Below, piece after piece: positions 52,928-61,900 of a stretch of DNA of 64,000 bases. Below the pieces are notes generated by a model. The model searched no databases. It worked only from the letters and a program-made list of their open reading frames with translations, and had not been told where the DNA came from. Both the position numbers and the translations under genes were made by a program. Position 1 is the stretch's first letter, and every line of letters starts with the position of its first letter. Origin of the DNA: Nocardioides albus (lineage in GTDB: Bacteria; Actinomycetota; Actinomycetes; Propionibacteriales; Nocardioidaceae); the NCBI RefSeq assembly GCF_014648255.1, contig NZ_BMQT01000001.1, positions 434,001 through 498,000 on the forward strand, read 5' to 3'.

Positions 52928-54253
52928 ATGTTCGATTTCGTCGACTACTTCGCTGGCGTCGGCGGGTTTCATGCTGCCCTGGACGGCCTCGGCGGGCGAG
53001 CCGTTCAAGCCTGCGAGATCGATCCGAAGGCTGCGGCGATCTACGAGCACAACTGGAACCTGAAGCCCGAGAAGGACGTCCGCGAGCTCGCGCAGCATCC
53101 GGACACGATCCCGGACCACTCGGTGCTCACGGGCGGCTTCCCATGTCAGCCCTTCAGCAAGTCTGGTCGCCAACTCGGTGTTGCCGAAGACAGAGGCACG
53201 CTCTTTGAGGACATTCTGAAAATTCTGGCGGCCAAGCAGCCTCCGGTCGTCATGCTAGAGAACGTCCGCAACCTCGCGGGACCACGCCAAAGTGCGGCGT
53301 GGTCCCGCATCCTGCGGGGCCTACGCGAGGCGGGGTACCGAGTTGGGAGTCGGCCCACCGTCTTCTCGCCGCACCTCTTGTCACCCGATTCGGGCGGCGC
53401 TCCTCAAGTTCGGGATCGCGTCTACATCCTCGGCGTCTGGGTCGGTCGAGACAGGGCGATGACAGAGGTCGATCTGGACCCGGTCGTTCCCCACGAAGTC
53501 GAACAAGGGTGGCGCGTAGGTGATTGGAACATCGAGTCGGACGTGCTCCTACCTGATCCATCGGCGGCTGACATCCACCGCTACAAGCTCGGCGGCGATG
53601 AGATCGCCTGGATCGACACCTGGAACGAGTTGCTCCAGATGCTGGGCGATGCCAAATTGTCTGGCTTTCCGCTGTGGGAGTTTGCGTGGCACGAGCGGCG
53701 CCCGAACGGCTTTCGAACGATGCCGGCCTGGAAGCAGCGACTCGTCGAACAGAACCGGGACTTCTACCTGGCACACCGCGGCGCAATCGATGCGTGGCGA
53801 TCAAGGGATCGAGAGATTCCACTCTCCAGATTTCCGGCGTCCCGCAGGAAGCTTGAGTGGCAGGCCGGTTCAGGCGAGCGGAATCTGTGGAAGCACCTGA
53901 TGCAATTCAGGCCGTCCGGCATCCGCGTCAAACAGGCAACCTATGCACCGGCGCTTGTGGCCATGAGCCAAACGCCGATCTTCGGTCCGCGTCGTCGCCG
54001 GCTGACTCCACTCGAGGCCGCTCGGCTGCAGGGATTCGATCCGGCAACGTTCTCGTTCGCCGATCAGTCCGACAGCGCGAGTTACAAGCAGATGGGCAAT
54101 GCCGTCAACGTCGGCGTGGTACGACACGTCTTCAAGGCATTCGTTGAGAAGAACGCCGATGACATCGCTGCATGCGGACCGGCCGGCACGTCCATCCTGG
54201 AGTCGCTGGGGATCGATGTTCCGTTGGTCTCGACCAGCGTCGCAGCCTCGTAA
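52928..54253 (+). CDS. dcm: DNA (cytosine-5-)-methyltransferase
   Basis: A 441-aa C5 methyltransferase. Motif I FVDYFAGVGGFHAAL, catalytic motif IV LTGGFPCQPFSKSG with the Cys nucleophile, motif VI ENVRNL, motif VIII QVRDRVYILG, motif IX RRLTPLEAARLQGFD and motif X YKQMGNAV are all intact. The target-recognition region is about residues 190-330. It is the modification subunit of the island system. It stops 22 bp before the convergent DUF4420 gene ends. Confidence 0.95.
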   Translation: MFDFVDYFAGVGGFHAALDGLGGRAVQACEIDPKAAAIYEHNWNLKPEKDVRELAQHPDTIPDHSVLTGGFPCQPFSKSGRQLGVAEDRGTLFEDILKILAAKQPPVVMLENVRNLAGPRQSAAWSRILRGLREAGYRVGSRPTVFSPHLLSPDSGGAPQVRDRVYILGVWVGRDRAMTEVDLDPVVPHEVEQGWRVGDWNIESDVLLPDPSAADIHRYKLGGDEIAWIDTWNELLQMLGDAKLSGFPLWEFAWHERRPNGFRTMPAWKQRLVEQNRDFYLAHRGAIDAWRSRDREIPLSRFPASRRKLEWQAGSGERNLWKHLMQFRPSGIRVKQATYAPALVAMSQTPIFGPRRRRLTPLEAARLQGFDPATFSFADQSDSASYKQMGNAVNVGVVRHVFKAFVEKNADDIAACGPAGTSILESLGIDVPLVSTSVAAS

Positions 54254-54275
54254 CCCGTAAGGCGCAGATCAGAGA

Positions 54276-55277
54276 TCACAGTCCCAATTCTGCGAAGAAG
54301 TCATCCGGGCCCTGTGAGGGTGAGGCTGAGAAGTCAGATCGGAAGGTCACACCCGAGACGTCGGGAGGCAGCGGGTATCCGAGCTCTGGCCGTGGAACGT
54401 CCTCCCGCCTGAAGAACTCGAGGCTCCGGTCGCTCACGTCTGCGATGAACCGCTCCGCCATGAACTCTCCGAACGACGCCCCGCACTCCGCCGCCAAGAT
54501 CGCCCAGAACGCTTCTCGATCCTGACTGGCACCTAGGCCGTCCGCGATCCTTCGAGCGAAGTCGCCAATGGTCATCCCACTCTCACGCAACTCGACCCGA
54601 ACGGAGGCGAAGTAGCGGTTCCCCGAGCTGAACGCCTGGTCTGCAGAGATCGTGTGGGCTCGCGTGGCGGACTGGGTCGCCTTCACCTCGACCTCGACAG
54701 GCGGCTGTGTCAGCACGAAGTCGATGGTGCTCGTCGGCACGCTGTGCCACCCGCGAACCCAAGCCTCAGGTCGCCTGGCGGCGCCGATCAACGTCAACTC
54801 GCCGACCAAGCCCACCACGTCGGTTCTTGGCGGAGCCTGAAGCCTCCAGAACAGGCCAAGCCACCGCGCGAGTTCGTCAGCAACATCAGTCTCGGCCGGG
54901 TCGCTTGGAAGCGCGAGAAGCAGTTCGTGGATGAACGAAGCGAACAAGGTCTGTACTTCGGGATCAACGCTGCGGCAGCGAATCACCGAGACCCGCATCG
55001 TCCGCTGTGTGATCCCATCGTCAAGGCGATACCGGACACCGAACTCGGCACTCAGTGCAGCCATTCGCACCGGGACCGGACTCGAGGTCCCTGCGCGAGC
55101 CACGATCGCGGCAACGTACTCCCCGCTGGCCGCGCCGCCCGCGTACGCCAAGGTGTCGCCGGCCTCCGTTGCAATGGCGCTGACAGCGAGAGTCTGATCG
55201 AGCAGGCCCTCCGCAGAAGCCCTTTCAGAGCCGGACGCCATCGCGTCACGCAACTCGGCGCGCCGGTCTACTGACAC
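54276..55277 (-). CDS. DUF4420 PD-(D/E)XK nuclease of the MORC-Z1 system
   Basis: A 333-aa protein from the GTG at 55277, which shares one base with the Z1 stop (TAGTG); an ATG at 55301 is possible. The nuclease core is TSTIDFVLTQPPVEVEVKAT, with D...E-x-K in the spacing of PD-(D/E)XK enzymes. WLGLFWRLQAP and LVGELTLIGAARRPEAWVRGWH are DUF4420 family blocks. It is the last gene of the ATPase-helicase-nuclease operon and is the likely DNA-cleaving subunit. Confidence 0.88.
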   Translation of the reverse strand: MSVDRRAELRDAMASGSERASAEGLLDQTLAVSAIATEAGDTLAYAGGAASGEYVAAIVARAGTSSPVPVRMAALSAEFGVRYRLDDGITQRTMRVSVIRCRSVDPEVQTLFASFIHELLLALPSDPAETDVADELARWLGLFWRLQAPPRTDVVGLVGELTLIGAARRPEAWVRGWHSVPTSTIDFVLTQPPVEVEVKATQSATRAHTISADQAFSSGNRYFASVRVELRESGMTIGDFARRIADGLGASQDREAFWAILAAECGASFGEFMAERFIADVSDRSLEFFRREDVPRPELGYPLPPDVSGVTFRSDFSASPSQGPDDFFAELGL

Positions 55278-57412
55278 TAGGACCCGACCTCGATGATCCA
55301 CCCACTAGCAGCCGAGCTCGGAACGTGCCATGCAGTCACGAGATAGCGCCCGAGAGGCTCGCGGTCGCGCGACTCAACCGCCACCCGATGTAACTGAACT
55401 GCGATGCCATGGTGATCCGCGCCGATTCTCCGATCTCCCGGATAATCGCCAGAGCGTCCCTGGAAGATCTGGATTCCTCCTCCAGCTGTCTCCTGCCGGC
55501 GGCCCGGCTCGCCGGGCCTCATCCAGTAGACGGCTATCGAGTGATCGCCCCCGGGTTCGTCGGAGAGACGCGCGAGCGCGAGCGACAGCGCCTGCGCTTG
55601 TCCGTCGCCCAGCCACGACGGCGGCGTCGCGGCCTCGAGAAGTTCCAGCGCGACGTGCGGTGAGGTGTACGCGCGCCGATGGCCGTAAGGGTCGGGACTC
55701 CAACTGACGCCTTGGAGGATCCGTTCGGCCGTCCTGACGTTGTCGTCGAGCGCGGGGGCATCCACTCTTACTGGCTGTCGATCAGTGATCCATTTGTCAG
55801 CCATCGCGACTCGAGTTAGCGGCATCCCGATCACCGACGCCCTGGTCGGCCGCATGCTGGGGTCTAGGAGGAACTTCCGCCGCCACTCCTTCAGCGTCTC
55901 GGAGCCGTCCTGAATCGCTCTCAGTGACTCGAGCATGTCTCGTTCATGGTGCACGTAGTTTACGAAGGCGTCTCGCACGTCCGCGTCGAGGAAAACACGA
56001 CAGAGTCCTAGGTACGCGGCCTTGTATCCGAAGAACCGGGCGCGCTGTTGGATGGTGTCTGCGACGGACATGCCAGCGCCCCGCGGCATGTACGTCACCG
56101 TGAGACCCTCGACCGTGAAGCCTCGATCGATCGCCTGGCCCCCGACGAGCACGTAGAACTTGGTCCTTATCCATTGGATGACAGGCGTCTGACCGAGTCG
56201 AGTGTTGACCTCCGTGACATCGAGGTTGTTGAGAACGAATCCGAGCGCTTGCCAACAACTCTTGAAGTCCACAAGCTCGGGATACGTCTTCTTGAGATCC
56301 TCCCAAGCAGTCCGGAAGTCGCCGCGAAGCTTGACGGGGTCGGCGTCACCGGCATGCTCGAGACGGTCCTGCCATGTGGTCTTCATGTCGCGGATCCAGG
56401 TGGCAAAGGTGCCCTGGTCGGCTGTCCCTCGCGATGGATGGACCAGCATCGACCTCGTCTCTGGCCGTCCACCGGCAACAACGTGCGCGGCTCCTACGAG
56501 GAAGAGCAGGAATGCCTGACGCAATCCGGAGGGTGGTGGACCGTTCGGATTGCTCGCCGCCTGAAGGTCCGCGGCGTCGATGACATGTACGTGCTGGGAT
56601 GGCTCGCTGCCACCGAAGTAGACCTCGCCTCCGGTGTAGCCCTCGCCCGGCTCGAGCACCCGGACGTAATCGGGCGATAGCGCGTCGTCGATTGCGATGA
56701 GCAGTGGCGCCTGTGGAGTCGCCGTGTATTGGAGATAGAAGTGATTTGGCACTGCCTGCCGCAGCGCCTGCAAGTTGGAGTACGTGGAGGACTCTCGGCC
56801 ACGCCGAACCAATGTGTTGAGGCTGGCTTGGTCAGCTTCATCGTCGACGATCAGGACATGGAGAGCTGAGAGATCTACTCGTTCGAGCGCTCCAGCGAGA
56901 TCTGCGATTCGGGTGTAGTTCTTGAGGACGACAACAACAGCGGTCTCCTTGTAGGCAGCCGGCGTTGCAGGATTCATCCAGTTCGCTTTCACACGCACAA
57001 GTTCCCGCTCAACGTGGTCCGACGGCTGGAGGTTGTCCGCAGGGTCGAGGAACGTCCACCCGGCCGGCGACGCTTCGTTGAGGTCCTTCTTGAGTCGCCG
57101 CTGGCCCTGCGCCAGAAGCGGGTTCGAGATACCGCTGATGACGATCACGACCGCGAAGTCATTGTCGCGGGCGAGAGAGATGACGCCTTCGTACGACAAA
57201 GTCTTTCCGGACTGGACCCGGCCTACGACCAAACCGGTAGACCTCGGCCCTGCTGCCAGCGCACCGCGCAGGACTTCAACCGCACTTGCCCGAACTGCCG
57301 GCCGCGCCTCAGGCCGAACGACCTCGCTAAGGAAGCCGGCGAAGGTATCCCCTGAGGCAACGGTCGGCATCTTGTCGGCCGCACTTGCCGGCGACATCGT
57401 CGGGCCGGTCAA
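55277..57412 (-). CDS. Z1-domain superfamily II helicase-like protein
   Basis: A 711-aa ATPase. Walker A is GLVVGRVQSGKTLSYEG, Walker B VLIVDDEADQASL (DEAD-like), motif III YLQYTATPQAP, and GGQAIDRGFTVEGLTVTYMPR and QQRARFFGYKAAYLGLCRV are the late Z1 motifs. Z1 proteins are known from restriction systems that also contain a MORC-type ATPase, where they are expected to translocate on DNA. The ATG at 57412 overlaps the upstream ATPase stop (ATGA). Confidence 0.93.
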   Translation of the reverse strand: MTGPTMSPASAADKMPTVASGDTFAGFLSEVVRPEARPAVRASAVEVLRGALAAGPRSTGLVVGRVQSGKTLSYEGVISLARDNDFAVVIVISGISNPLLAQGQRRLKKDLNEASPAGWTFLDPADNLQPSDHVERELVRVKANWMNPATPAAYKETAVVVVLKNYTRIADLAGALERVDLSALHVLIVDDEADQASLNTLVRRGRESSTYSNLQALRQAVPNHFYLQYTATPQAPLLIAIDDALSPDYVRVLEPGEGYTGGEVYFGGSEPSQHVHVIDAADLQAASNPNGPPPSGLRQAFLLFLVGAAHVVAGGRPETRSMLVHPSRGTADQGTFATWIRDMKTTWQDRLEHAGDADPVKLRGDFRTAWEDLKKTYPELVDFKSCWQALGFVLNNLDVTEVNTRLGQTPVIQWIRTKFYVLVGGQAIDRGFTVEGLTVTYMPRGAGMSVADTIQQRARFFGYKAAYLGLCRVFLDADVRDAFVNYVHHERDMLESLRAIQDGSETLKEWRRKFLLDPSMRPTRASVIGMPLTRVAMADKWITDRQPVRVDAPALDDNVRTAERILQGVSWSPDPYGHRRAYTSPHVALELLEAATPPSWLGDGQAQALSLALARLSDEPGGDHSIAVYWMRPGEPGRRQETAGGGIQIFQGRSGDYPGDRRIGADHHGIAVQLHRVAVESRDREPLGRYLVTAWHVPSSAASGWIIEVGS

Positions 57413-59106
57413 GCGTCGCTCCTCAGCCGCTTCGCCAGTGCGCCGCTCAGCAGCGTTTCGACCTGACGCATGAAGGTTCCGGCGATCTCACCCTCACCTG
57501 ATGAATTGAGGACGCTTTCAGAGACGACCATTGCGACCGCTATCCGGAGCACGGCCTCGATCGCGTCGGTGCTGCCCAGTGCGAACTGCTTGAGGAACGG
57601 GTGAGCCGTGTTCAGAACCACGTGCGCCGTTACATCCCCAGTCCGTGGCTCAGCCTCGACGTGCCGCACGAGCCAGCGAGCCTCGCCGGGTCGGGAGGAC
57701 GCGGTCATCCGGAGCGTCCACGTGCGGCCCTGGTGGTCGAACGAGAACTCTCTCTCCACGTCACCGACGTCGTCCTCCGATGTGTCGGCATCCGAAGGAA
57801 CGGGCGAGTCAGCCGGGTCCTTGATGACTTCGGCCAGCGCGGTTGGCAGCTCACGCTCGACCACGTCTGCGGTGTTCTCGGTCGCCTCGCGGATTCGTTT
57901 CTGCTCCTGTTTGGAGGCTTGCCGCGCGCGATAGTGCTCGGCCTGCTTTAGCAGCGGCAAGGGCTCGGAATCGAGGACCGCGCGCAGGTTCTCCTCGAAC
58001 TCCTCCTCATGTCCGTGCCACTGAAATCCATCCTTGGTGTGACTGACCGGCAGTCCGGTGATCTCGAGCTCGCCGAAGAGGCGCTGAGACCTGTAGGAGT
58101 TCCCGCCTCCATAGATGCGAGTGGGGCGGTACGGCGACTCGCCACTTCCGACGATGACTCGCCCACGCCGAAAGAGGGAGAGTCCGTTGCCGCTGGTTCG
58201 GCCCTCGGCTCGGATCGCACACCACCCGGCGACCTTGACGTCGTCGCCGAAGGCGAAGTCGACCTCCTTGCGCCACTCCTTCGGCTCCTTGGAGAGATCC
58301 TGGTTGGCCTCGGAGCGAACGTCGACGGCGCGGAGGATTTGCGGCTCCTCGTACTCCATGTTCTGCCCCGCGACCGTCAGGATCAGGCGGTCGTCTCGTA
58401 GGAACCCGCGATAGATCTCCCTCAGGTGGTCCCGCACCTTGCCCATGGTGCGCCCGGGAAGGAACTGGTTGAGGTCCCAGAGCTCGATCCGCGTGTAGTG
58501 CGCGTCCGGCGGCGAGGGTCGAGTAGTGACGATCAGATCTTCTACCTGGTCACGCAGAACCGATTCCATGTTGAACTCGATCGAGTACTCCGTTGGATCG
58601 CCAATGCTCGTCGTGACGACCCGCCAGTTTTGTGCAAACCAGATCGAGGCGCTCTTCATACCCATGCCGAACTCGGACAGTCCGGTTCGATCCGATGGCA
58701 CCTCGGCTGCCTTGAAAGCGCGGGGAAAGTCTTGATGGGCAATCCCGCCGGCATTGTCTGCGATGACAATGCGACCGCCATTCTCGCGTTGGTAGTCGAT
58801 GTCAACGCGCAGCCTGTACTTCGGCTCGACGCGGACGATCTGCGCGAACGACTTCGAGGCGCTCTGGATCGCATTATCGACGTACTCAGCCAGCGCAAAC
58901 CACGGTTCGTAGTTCAGGTGACCGAGGACTCCCAGGATCGACACACCAGGCACGATGCTGACGCGTTCAGCGCTCGACTCACTCGGTCGCCCCACAGTCT
59001 CGCCCGACCGCACGCCTCGCATCCCAGTTCGCTCCACTCTGCCGAGACTAGTAACGAACCCGACACTTGGAAGGAATTTCAGCAGTTTGTGCTCAGACGC
59101 TGACAT
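57409..59106 (-). CDS. MORC-type GHKL ATPase of the restriction system
   Basis: About 565 aa. The GHKL ATP site shows the N-box FALAEYVDNAIQSA, the G1 motif IVIADNAGGIAHQDFPRAF and the G2 motif SEFGMGMKSASIWFA. LPVSHTKDGFQW and NSYRSQRLFGELEI lie in the following S5-like domain, as in MutL/MORC proteins. The C-terminus has a charged linker and a helical domain. It is first in the ATPase-Z1-DUF4420 operon. The start is uncertain: ATG at 59106, TTG at 59118, or ATG at 59022, which has GGAG upstream. Confidence 0.9.
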   Translation of the reverse strand: MSASEHKLLKFLPSVGFVTSLGRVERTGMRGVRSGETVGRPSESSAERVSIVPGVSILGVLGHLNYEPWFALAEYVDNAIQSASKSFAQIVRVEPKYRLRVDIDYQRENGGRIVIADNAGGIAHQDFPRAFKAAEVPSDRTGLSEFGMGMKSASIWFAQNWRVVTTSIGDPTEYSIEFNMESVLRDQVEDLIVTTRPSPPDAHYTRIELWDLNQFLPGRTMGKVRDHLREIYRGFLRDDRLILTVAGQNMEYEEPQILRAVDVRSEANQDLSKEPKEWRKEVDFAFGDDVKVAGWCAIRAEGRTSGNGLSLFRRGRVIVGSGESPYRPTRIYGGGNSYRSQRLFGELEITGLPVSHTKDGFQWHGHEEEFEENLRAVLDSEPLPLLKQAEHYRARQASKQEQKRIREATENTADVVERELPTALAEVIKDPADSPVPSDADTSEDDVGDVEREFSFDHQGRTWTLRMTASSRPGEARWLVRHVEAEPRTGDVTAHVVLNTAHPFLKQFALGSTDAIEAVLRIAVAMVVSESVLNSSGEGEIAGTFMRQVETLLSGALAKRLRSDA

Positions 59107-59162
59107 CAGCAGGGCCAACGAACCCCACGATCAGTCCCCATCGGAGCGCCCCGGCCGGGAGA

Positions 59163-59882
59163 CTAGGTGAACTGGCCGACCACGCGCTCTGCGGTGAGAG
59201 CGGCGGTCCAGATCTGTTCTTCGGGCACATCGCAGATACGGAGTGCTGAGGCTGCGATGGCGTGGCATCTGGTGTCGGTGAACGTGTCACCGGAGCGGCG
59301 GATGCTGATGACGACTTCGACGAGCTGGAGGAGCACGTTGCCGAGGTGGAGGTCGTGGTCGCTGCGGTCAGCGAAGCGTGAGGCGATGCGGTCGTAGGCG
59401 TCGATGAGTTCACGGCGTACGGTCTTGGAGCGATCGAACAGCGGCTGACGGGTGACATCCGGCAGCCTGGGGAGCATCCCAGCGTTGTGGGGCGCGACGG
59501 CAAGGGTGTGTACATCGACGAGTACGAGGACGTACAGTACGGTCTCCCAGCCGTGCTCGGCGGCGAGACTCTCGATCTCCTCGACCTTGTCGATGGTGGG
59601 GCGGATCGTCTGGTCGAGGAGTTCGCTGAGAATCTCGGCTTTATCGGCGAAGTGGTAGTAGAGGGACGACTGTCGGATGCCGACGGCTTCGGCGATGTCG
59701 CGGGTGGACGTGCCTGCGTAACCGCGGGTGGTGAACAGGCGAGCGGCGTGGTCGAGGATGTCGTCACGCGGTGCGGTCGATGCGCTCTGGCCCGTATGCC
59801 GCGGGCGGCCAGCTCGTCGCCCGCGCGCGGGCCTCGCACTTGATGGACGTCTGGCGGCCGAGAAATCGGTGATCGTGGACAT
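59163..59882 (-). CDS. TetR-family transcriptional regulator
   Basis: A 239-aa regulator. DDILDHAARLFTTRGYAGTSTRDIAEAVGIRQSSLYYHFADKAEIL is the DNA-binding domain, preceded by a basic 35-residue extension (RPSSARPARGRRAGRPRHTG). GAGAGGAATGCC precedes the ATG at 59882. It lies just outside the restriction operon; its targets are unknown. Its stop is 57 bp from the ATPase start on the same strand, so read-through into the restriction operon is possible. Confidence 0.9.
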   Translation of the reverse strand: MSTITDFSAARRPSSARPARGRRAGRPRHTGQSASTAPRDDILDHAARLFTTRGYAGTSTRDIAEAVGIRQSSLYYHFADKAEILSELLDQTIRPTIDKVEEIESLAAEHGWETVLYVLVLVDVHTLAVAPHNAGMLPRLPDVTRQPLFDRSKTVRRELIDAYDRIASRFADRSDHDLHLGNVLLQLVEVVISIRRSGDTFTDTRCHAIAASALRICDVPEEQIWTAALTAERVVGQFT

Positions 59883-59986
59883 GGCATTCCTCTCACGCTG
59901 CCGCTCCGTGCGGCGGCGGTGAGAACATCAAACTGCCGTGCGAGTTCTTGGACCCGGACAAACTGTCCGGGCATCGTCATCGCAGG

Positions 59987-60532
59987 TCAGGCTGACAACA
60001 ACGCCCTGGTGCGGGCCAGCACCGCGTTCCACGGGAGCCCACGCCCCGACGGCGCTTCGCGTGGTTCGTAAAGCGGCCAGACATCCTCGCCATAGACCAT
60101 GTCGACACCGGCCGATCGCAGGGCGGCAAGGTGGCCGGCCCAGGAGGGTTGTCTCGCGTGCGCCGCGTTGACTCTCGGAAAGATCACGGTCGGCCGGACA
60201 GTGAGGTTCTCACACAGCAGCGTGAGCGCTTGATTGTCTCCTATGCCGAGAGCGAGTTTCGCGACGCTGTTGGCGCTCATCGGTGCACCTACCAGCACAT
60301 CAGGTGCCGGATGCGGACTCGGCTCCCGCGGTAGGCGCGCAGCCGATCGCAACGGCAGTCCTGTCACCTCTGCGATCGTTGCGTCGTGGCCGATGTCGAC
60401 GAGCCACGCGTACGCCGCGGGCGTGACCACGACAGGGACGATGTGTCCCTCCTCGATCAGGGGGCGCACGAGACCATCGAGCAACGTCTCCAAACCTCCG
60501 GCCGCACAGCCGACAACGGCGACAACACTCAT
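59987..60532 (-). CDS. Flavoprotein (phosphopantothenoylcysteine decarboxylase-like fold)
   Basis: A 181-aa flavin-binding Rossmann-type protein: VVAVVGCAAGGLETLLDGL, IVPVVVTPAAYAWL and VLVGAPMSANSVAKLALGIGDN follow the HFCD-family pattern (phosphate loop, then the A-P-[AM]-[TS]-x-N-[ST] flavin block). The ATG at 60532 overlaps the XRE stop (ATGA). Such XRE-flavoprotein pairs recur in Streptomyces and relatives; their function is not established. Redox sensing is one possibility. Confidence 0.82.
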   Translation of the reverse strand: MSVVAVVGCAAGGLETLLDGLVRPLIEEGHIVPVVVTPAAYAWLVDIGHDATIAEVTGLPLRSAARLPREPSPHPAPDVLVGAPMSANSVAKLALGIGDNQALTLLCENLTVRPTVIFPRVNAAHARQPSWAGHLAALRSAGVDMVYGEDVWPLYEPREAPSGRGLPWNAVLARTRALLSA

Positions 60533-61749
60533 CCGACCGCCCGGCATCGCTCTGCGAGAGCCATCAGAGGCGACGATGCCTGCCCGGTCGAGGGGGCACG
60601 GCGCTGCAGAGCCTTGACGGTCTGACGGACGGTCGCACTATGCCGGACCAACTGTGGCGCCTGCCCCTCAGCCTCCAACAAGAAGGCCAGGGCCCGCTCG
60701 TCCTCGGCGACCAAACTGAGTGCTTTCGCCATGTCGATGCGGTGGCAGGCGCCACGCTCAACCGGCACCGCCGTCGTGTCGACATCATCAGCGTGATCGA
60801 CAACGTACGCCACGTCTCCTAGATCCAGGGCTATCGAGACCTGGTGGAGACGGACGTTCGTCGGACCGAACGCGGTCTGCCAGTAGTTGCCATCCCCATC
60901 AAGAATGTCGGCGAGCTCCTCGGCCAGCCGCAGATGATCGTTCGCTGTCGACCGATCATCGTGCCGTGCAGCAGCGACACCGACTCGAAGGTGAAGCATC
61001 CCGAGGAGGCTGATCGCGCTCGGATCGTCAGCGATCATGTCTTGCCTCAGCCACTCCGCCGCCGAGCTGCCCAGTTCGATGGCTTCTTCATAGCGCCCGG
61101 CTGCAAGAAGTGCATGTGTCCCGGCGCGTGCAGCAGATGCCAGCACAAGTGGATCTGCGGATCGATCGGCCGCGTGCATCGCCCGCTCGGCCGCCAGCCA
61201 GGCGAGGTCACTTTCGCCGATCTTGCTCAACGTCGACGCCGCAAGGTGATGGATCCGCGCCGAAACCGCCCATCGCGATGCTGGCTCGTCAAGCTCCTCC
61301 AAGGCTTGCGCCGACTCGATCAGGCCAGGCAGAGCCTTGACAACGAGCCCGATCCTGCCGGACTGGAAATCACTCCATGTCTGCTCGGCGAAAACCGCGA
61401 CGTGACGTGGCACAACGGCCGTGTCGCCTCGACGTGCAAACAGCACCCGCGACAACCTCCGTGGCGACATCAGCGCGTCTCGAACTGCGGGAATGTCCTG
61501 CGCTTCAGGATCTTCGTCCTCCAGCAGCACCGGCTGCCCGAGCAGATCGCCGACGGTCACCTTGAGATATCCAGCAATCTCCACCAGCAGATCGACCTTG
61601 CGCAACTCCCGCTCACCGCGCTCGATCTTGCTCAACCAGTCCTCGGACCGGCCTACAAGACCAGCGAGCACACCTTGGGTCAGTCCGCGTCTGCGCCGAT
61701 AGAACGCGACGCGCTCACCCACGGTGAATCGATCCCCAGCACCACGCAC
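60529..61749 (-). CDS. XRE regulator with helical-repeat sensor domain
   Basis: A 406-aa protein. The N-terminal HTH is RVAFYRRRRGLTQGVLAGLVGRSEDWLSKIERGERELRKVDLLVEIA. Residues 120-390 are helical TPR-like repeats (ESAQALEELDEPASRWAVSARIHHLAAST, AAARHDDRSTANDHLRLAEELADIL). Proteins of this form often sense peptides or small ligands. It is coupled by a 4-bp overlap to the flavoprotein gene. Confidence 0.88.
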   Translation of the reverse strand: MRGAGDRFTVGERVAFYRRRRGLTQGVLAGLVGRSEDWLSKIERGERELRKVDLLVEIAGYLKVTVGDLLGQPVLLEDEDPEAQDIPAVRDALMSPRRLSRVLFARRGDTAVVPRHVAVFAEQTWSDFQSGRIGLVVKALPGLIESAQALEELDEPASRWAVSARIHHLAASTLSKIGESDLAWLAAERAMHAADRSADPLVLASAARAGTHALLAAGRYEEAIELGSSAAEWLRQDMIADDPSAISLLGMLHLRVGVAAARHDDRSTANDHLRLAEELADILDGDGNYWQTAFGPTNVRLHQVSIALDLGDVAYVVDHADDVDTTAVPVERGACHRIDMAKALSLVAEDERALAFLLEAEGQAPQLVRHSATVRQTVKALQRRAPSTGQASSPLMALAERCRAVG

Positions 61750-61900
61750 CCGATCAGCGTATCCCCGGAACCCGAGGGCTGGTGGCGGGCCGACGAGATC
61801 TCAGACGCGCGTACGAGCGCTAAACGGTGGTGGCCCGCGTGTCGACAGCTCAGATCGAACGTCCGCGCCGCACGGGCGGCGGATCCGGATCGCGCTGGTC

